This document shows positions 30,224-33,873 of a stretch of DNA of 33,873 nt, one piece after another. Position 1 is the stretch's first letter. Every line of letters starts with the position of its first letter. The stretch is from NCBI GenBank assembly GCA_029247265.1, contig JAQWLN010000027.1:1-33873 (forward strand), given 5' to 3'. Position numbers and translations under genes: made by a program. The notes under the pieces were generated by a model that was given only the letters and a program-made list of their open reading frames with translations, did no database searches and was not told the DNA's origin. This DNA is from Fuerstiella sp. (GTDB taxonomy: Bacteria; Planctomycetota; Planctomycetia; Planctomycetales; Planctomycetaceae).

Positions 30224-31723
30224 TCAGCTATTTCTCTCTGTATCACACAGTTGCACAAACCGTCCCCAGGCATCTTCCCAGGCTGCGGAATCCCGGGGAG
30301 TGTATTCGCCAATCGTCTCAGAACCTCGAACAACGTCACGGATTTCTGACAAAGAAGAAATATCGCCCGCTGCTCTAGCCTGCAGCAGCACATTCCCCAG
30401 TGCCGTGGCTTCAATTGGCCCGGCAAACACAGGTCGGGCACATGCATCGGCAGTAAACTGATTCAACAACTGATTCTGTGTACCGCCGCCGACAATGTGA
30501 ATAACCTGGATGGGAACTCCCGTCAGTTCCTCCATCCATCCCAGCACCATTCGGTATTTCAAAGCCAGGCTTTCGAGGGCACACCGGATGAACTGGCCTT
30601 CCGTTTCCGGCACCGGTTGATTGGTGCGACGACACTCTTCAGCAATGGCGGCTGTCATGTCCGTTGGGCTGAGAAATTCCGGACGGTCCGGATCCACCAG
30701 GGATCGAAACGCAGATGCCTCAGTCGCCAGTCGGGTCAGCTCAGAATAATCAATGTCTTTTCCGCGCTGAGCGAATGCAACTTTGCAGCGCTGCACCAGC
30801 CACAGCCCCATGATGTTTTTCAACAATCGATAGGTGCCGTCGACCCCGCCTTCGTTTGTCACGTTTCGCTGAAGAGCTTTTTCTGTCAAAACGGCGTCCT
30901 GCACCTCCACACCCATCAATGACCATGTGCCGCTGCTGATGTATGCCCAGTCCGCTCGACCTGTTCTGCGAGTCGGCACAGCGGCAATAGCCGCTCCGGT
31001 GTCGTGAGTTGCAGGTGCCACAACATTCAGCTTGCCCAGACCGGTGAATTCGGCCACGTCGTTTCGCAGTGTTCCCAGGTTCGTTCCCGGCGACACGACT
31101 TCAGGAAACATGTCGGTTGGGATTTCGAACTTTCGCAACATGTCAAATGCCCAGTCCCGGGTTTTTGCATTCAGCATTTGAGTCGTTGTGGCGTTTGTGA
31201 ACTCGACCACACGACTGCCACTCAGGCACCAGTGAAAGAAATCCGGCACCATCAGAAAACGCTTGGCCTGGGCCACCAGATCGGGATCCCGGTCACACAT
31301 GGCCAACAGCTGGTACAGCGAATTCAACTGCATAAACTGCAGGCCGGTTTCAGCGAAAATTTCGGCGCGCGGAACGCGTGAAAACGCCTTCTGCAGCATA
31401 CCATCTGTCCGCTTATCTCTATAGTTCCACGGCTGCCCCAGCAGTTCATCGTGCTGGTTCATCAGCACGAAGTCGACCCCCCATGTGTCCACGCCAACGG
31501 AGACGGCAGAACCGTTAAGTTTTGAAGCAGCCTCTCGCAGACCATTCTGAATTTCTGTCCACAGACTCACCAGGTTCCATCTCAACGTTCCGCCGAGATT
31601 CACCGGACCGTTGGGGAAACGGTGGAATTGTTCCATCGCAATTTTCCGACCGTCAAAGTGACCGGCCATCACCCGTCCGCTTTCTGCTCCCAAATCCACT
31701 GCCAGATATGTTTTTTGTGCCAT
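30224..31723 (-). CDS. rhaB: rhamnulokinase (FGGY family)
   Basis: Phosphorylates L-rhamnulose at O1 with ATP, the second step of the classical L-rhamnose pathway. The N-terminal ATP-binding lobe shows [14 protein letters not shown] and [12 protein letters not shown] (putative catalytic Asp here). The central part has [14 protein letters not shown] and [11 protein letters not shown], and the C-terminal lobe has [19 protein letters not shown], the pattern typical of RhaB among FGGY kinases. The frame opens with GTG at 31750; ATG at 31723 gives 499 residues and a usual family start, and is preferred. rhaA and rhaD are not in the window. ftsY begins three bases after its stop. Close relatives act on other ketoses, so the sugar is probable rather than certain. 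Confidence 0.9.
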   Translation of the reverse strand: MAQKTYLAVDLGAESGRVMAGHFDGRKIAMEQFHRFPNGPVNLGGTLRWNLVSLWTEIQNGLREAASKLNGSAVSVGVDTWGVDFVLMNQHDELLGQPWNYRDKRTDGMLQKAFSRVPRAEIFAETGLQFMQLNSLYQLLAMCDRDPDLVAQAKRFLMVPDFFHWCLSGSRVVEFTNATTTQMLNAKTRDWAFDMLRKFEIPTDMFPEVVSPGTNLGTLRNDVAEFTGLGKLNVVAPATHDTGAAIAAVPTRRTGRADWAYISSGTWSLMGVEVQDAVLTEKALQRNVTNEGGVDGTYRLLKNIMGLWLVQRCKVAFAQRGKDIDYSELTRLATEASAFRSLVDPDRPEFLSPTDMTAAIAEECRRTNQPVPETEGQFIRCALESLALKYRMVLGWMEELTGVPIQVIHIVGGGTQNQLLNQFTADACARPVFAGPIEATALGNVLLQARAAGDISSLSEIRDVVRGSETIGEYTPRDSAAWEDAWGRFVQLCDTERNS

Positions 31724-31855
31724 TTGTGCAACTTTCAATCGTTTTTTCACGAATCATAGCGTCGCTGAGCGTTCTCGAAAACGAGCTCGACGATCGTATT
31801 TCCGAGGTGCAGGATAGTTCTGTTTCTGAGACGTTGTGTCTATGATGCCCCAGTT

Positions 31856-32206
31856 ATGAATACAGTCCCGACCAATCGGATTCTGTTTCTGTGGGTCACC
31901 GTGTTCACAGTGATCTTTGAGGTAATCACCTGTGCGATGCGGTTTGGCCTGCGGCTGGAGTCAACACGAGACACCGCGTCAACAATCGGCCGACTGACGT
32001 GTGGATTACGGATTCATCACAGCTACATCGGCGGGGTTGTCATGTTGCTGTCGTGCTGGCTGTGGGACCAATATCCGAAGGCCAGCTGGTGGATGCTGGC
32101 GATCGGGCTGGGTCTGTTCTTCAGCGATCTGATCCACCATTTTCTGGTGCTGTGGCCCGTGGTCAGCAGTCCGCAATTTGATTTTTTCTACCCACCCGGC
32201 TTGTGA
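31856..32206 (+). CDS. small membrane protein with three predicted helices, function unknown
   Basis: A 116-residue protein that I do not recognise. Hydrophobic segments lie at about 9-30 (ILFLWVTVFTVIFEVITCAM), 53-71 (HHSYIGGVVMLLSCWLW) and 78-103 (WWMLAIGLGLFFSDLIHHF). Two His pairs stand at helix ends (HH54-55 region and HH near 94-95), together with Cys, Glu and Asp near the membrane, which could bind a metal or haem. This is a suggestion only. The frame is coherent and the segments are well spaced, so it looks real. It lies alone on the plus strand, divergent from the rhaB operon with a 130-base promoter region, and its stop is three bases from the glgC stop. No Shine-Dalgarno is clear before ATG 31856. 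Confidence 0.75.
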   Translation: MNTVPTNRILFLWVTVFTVIFEVITCAMRFGLRLESTRDTASTIGRLTCGLRIHHSYIGGVVMLLSCWLWDQYPKASWWMLAIGLGLFFSDLIHHFLVLWPVVSSPQFDFFYPPGL

Positions 32207-32209
32207 GCC

Positions 32210-33487
32210 CTAGCTCTGTGAGAAACTCCATCCTTCCGGAATCACGGCCCCTTTCCTGACGACAGCAACGCCGTCGCGGACGGACACCTGGTCGTAATCC
32301 CCGTCACCATTCGGGGCATCTGAGGCGATAATTCGCGCGCCCGCTCCAATCCGAACGTTCTTGTCCACCAGCACTCCATCGATCAGCACGCTGTTTTCCA
32401 ACCCGGGTTGCTCAGAAGATTCCGAACGATCTTTGACGTAGTAATCGGCTCCCATAATAACGCTGTTGCGAATGGTTACGTTGCTGCCAACCTGAGTGCG
32501 GACTCCGATGACGCTGTTTTCAACACGACAGCCGGGACCAATCTGACAACCCTCCGCGATCAAGCTGCGGTTGACAGTGCAATCGTCAATTCGTGTCGAA
32601 GGCAGGAATCTTGCTCGGGTGTAAATGGGCCATTTGTGATCGGCAAACGTGAATTCAGGATTCGAGTCGGCCAGGGCCAGATTGGAATCAAAAAATGCTT
32701 TGATCGTACCAATGTCTTCCCAGTATCCATCAAACAGATGGGCCTGAACACGATGGTTTTCAATCGCCTGTGGAAAAATGTGCTTGCCAAAATCTTCATC
32801 CTCTGACGATTCCAGCAGGTCGACCAGCAAATCACGATTAAAAAGATAGATCCCCATGCTGGCCAGATACTCACGGCCATTGGATTCGATACCCTGCTGA
32901 TCGATCCAACTGGAAGGCGTCCGCGCAGCTGCCAATGCTGCGTCGTCCTGCGGCTTTTCCACAAACCCCGTTACTCGACCAGTGTCGTCCAGCTGCATGA
33001 CTCCGAATCCGCGAGCATCCGCGACACCGACGGGAATCGTGGAAATTGTCACGTCAGCGCCGGCCGCAACATGCGTGGTCAACATTTCGCGGTAGTCCAT
33101 GCGATACAGCTGGTCGCCGGAAAGAATCAGGACGTACCGCAGATTCGGCTCCTTCAGAAACCGAAGCTGCTTGCGAACGGCGTCGGCCGTGCCCTGGTAC
33201 CAGTCAGAATCACCGGGTGTCTGCTGAGCCGCAAGAACCTCTACAAAGCCCTTGTTGAACACATCAAAGTTATACGTCTGTCGAATATGTCGGTGCAGGC
33301 TGACGGAGTTGAATTGCGTCAACACATAGATGCGGTTGATGTCGCTGTGCATGCAATTCGAGATTGGTACATCAATCAATCGATACTTGCCCGCGATCGG
33401 AACTGCAGGTTTCGATCGATACTGAGTCAGAGGCATCAAACGCGTGCCTTTGCCGCCGCCCAGAATCAGACTGATAAAGTGATCCAT
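32210..33487 (-). CDS. glgC: glucose-1-phosphate adenylyltransferase (ADP-glucose pyrophosphorylase)
   Basis: Makes ADP-glucose from ATP and glucose-1-phosphate, the committed step of bacterial glycogen synthesis. The nucleotidyltransferase domain has LILGGGKGTRL (8-17), PLTQYRSKPAVPIAGKYRLIDVPISNC (in parts), WYQGTADAVRKQ, the metal-binding LSGDQLYRMDY and GFVEKP. The C-terminal left-handed beta-helix (about 290-410) has hexapeptide-like repeats (VENSVIGVRTQVGSNVTI). The product has 425 residues, normal for GlgC. It is like the plant and cyanobacterial type in the N-terminal start MDHFISLILGGG. ATG is at 33487. No glgA, glgB or glgP is found here. It is convergent with the small membrane protein gene, with a gap of three bases. 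Confidence 0.95.
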   Translation of the reverse strand: MDHFISLILGGGKGTRLMPLTQYRSKPAVPIAGKYRLIDVPISNCMHSDINRIYVLTQFNSVSLHRHIRQTYNFDVFNKGFVEVLAAQQTPGDSDWYQGTADAVRKQLRFLKEPNLRYVLILSGDQLYRMDYREMLTTHVAAGADVTISTIPVGVADARGFGVMQLDDTGRVTGFVEKPQDDAALAAARTPSSWIDQQGIESNGREYLASMGIYLFNRDLLVDLLESSEDEDFGKHIFPQAIENHRVQAHLFDGYWEDIGTIKAFFDSNLALADSNPEFTFADHKWPIYTRARFLPSTRIDDCTVNRSLIAEGCQIGPGCRVENSVIGVRTQVGSNVTIRNSVIMGADYYVKDRSESSEQPGLENSVLIDGVLVDKNVRIGAGARIIASDAPNGDGDYDQVSVRDGVAVVRKGAVIPEGWSFSQS

Positions 33488-33686
33488 GCTGTTCCGCTTC
33501 CAATTACGGGGCGAGAGTGTCTAAGATGGGATTCGCCTGCCCCCTGCGTAACCTAGCGAAATCAGCCCTGACTTCACAATCAATCGTGTTGGACAGAGCC
33601 ACTTCGCGTGGGGCCACAGACCTGAACTGGCAATGAAGTCCGGCATTCTGCATGATGAGCGCTATGACTCAGATGATTGAGGCGAT

Positions 33687-33873
33687 ATGCACCGGCATCT
33701 CATACAATTGATGACGTATTTGTTCTGCCTGTCGACGGTCGCCGTGTCTGCCCAGGATCGTTTGCAGACAGTGACGCTAACGACTGCTGCTGAAAGTGAG
33801 GCCGCCACGCGTCTTACAGGACGAGTGCTGGCCGAGTTGCAGGATGGCGGTATTCTACTGGAAGAGCGAAGTG
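33687..33873 (+). CDS. secreted protein, N-terminal part only (runs off the right end)
   Basis: A frame from ATG 33687 is open to the end of the window (62 complete codons). It begins with a signal peptide, HLIQLMTYLFCLSTVAVSA, with a likely cleavage after VSA (before QD). GAGG (33679-33682) stands four bases before the start. The next part reads TLTTAAESEAATRLTGRV then LAELQDGGILLEERS. The TGRVL-AELQDGGILLE pattern reminds me of the start of some secreted planctomycete proteins, including metallopeptidase-like ones, but that is memory of a pattern and not a firm match. It is divergent from glgC, with a 199-base region between. Product unknown. Confidence 0.6.
   Translation, partial: MHRHLIQLMTYLFCLSTVAVSAQDRLQTVTLTTAAESEAATRLTGRVLAELQDGGILLEERS

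Noticed and set aside
29715..30461. A 248-codon Ser/Arg-rich plus-strand frame
   Set aside because: Antisense to ftsY and the end of rhaB; its composition simply mirrors their codons.
1..33873. CRISPR arrays, insertion sequences, phage genes and rRNA
   Set aside because: No spaced direct-repeat array, transposase, integrase or ribosomal RNA sequence was seen on either strand. The 11-base tandem repeat before ogt is contiguous and too short to be CRISPR.

Overview
The window reads as chromosomal DNA of a planctomycete (Planctomycetaceae-like). This is inferred from the gene content: two formylglycine sulfatases with Cys-Asn-Pro-Ser-Arg active sites, a PqqD-M50-HlyD membrane peptidase beside a GAF-like/HlyD adaptor, a secreted lethal-factor-like metallopeptidase, and weak or absent Shine-Dalgarno sequences in front of many genes. 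No rRNA, tRNA, CRISPR array, insertion sequence or phage gene was found. Most genes lie on the minus strand.

Layout. 1-960: an inverted repeat and a response regulator whose Hpt domain breaks off before the phosphoryl-accepting histidine. 962-5752: housekeeping genes nadB, thyX, ogt (behind an 11-bp triplicate repeat) and a tRNA-dihydrouridine synthase. 5753-5990: two RNA-type hairpins, one with a 25-bp stem. 5991-9878: sulfatase 1, an orphan HlyD/RND adaptor and rsmE. 9936-14555: an orphan OmpR-type regulator, two aldo/keto reductases, a Gfo/Idh/MocA oxidoreductase and an HpcH/HpaI aldolase, all on the minus strand. 14765-19612: three exported proteins, namely a small HELAH metallopeptidase, sulfatase 2 with a VHL-beta-like C-terminal domain, and an M13 peptidase.

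20067-25386 is the most unusual part. Three plus-strand genes encode a GAF-like/HlyD fusion, a secreted HlyD adaptor and a PqqD-M50-HlyD membrane peptidase. There is no ABC, RND or outer-membrane partner in the window. Short frames on both flanks share a motif and are candidate, unproven, small proteins.

25584-33487: an aldehyde dehydrogenase of the 2,5-dioxovalerate type, SufT-like and Rieske proteins, a class B DnaJ, ftsY directly behind a rhamnulokinase gene, a small three-helix membrane protein and glgC. A secreted protein begins at 33687 and runs off the right end.

How the genes may work together (inference): the sulfatases, aldolase, aldo/keto reductases, Gfo/Idh oxidoreductase, rhamnulokinase and aldehyde dehydrogenase fit desulfation and catabolism of sulfated deoxysugars from algal polysaccharides. 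They are scattered rather than in one operon. The Rieske and SufT-like proteins suggest iron-sulfur cluster maturation. The HlyD/M50 locus suggests export or proteolytic processing of an unidentified substrate.
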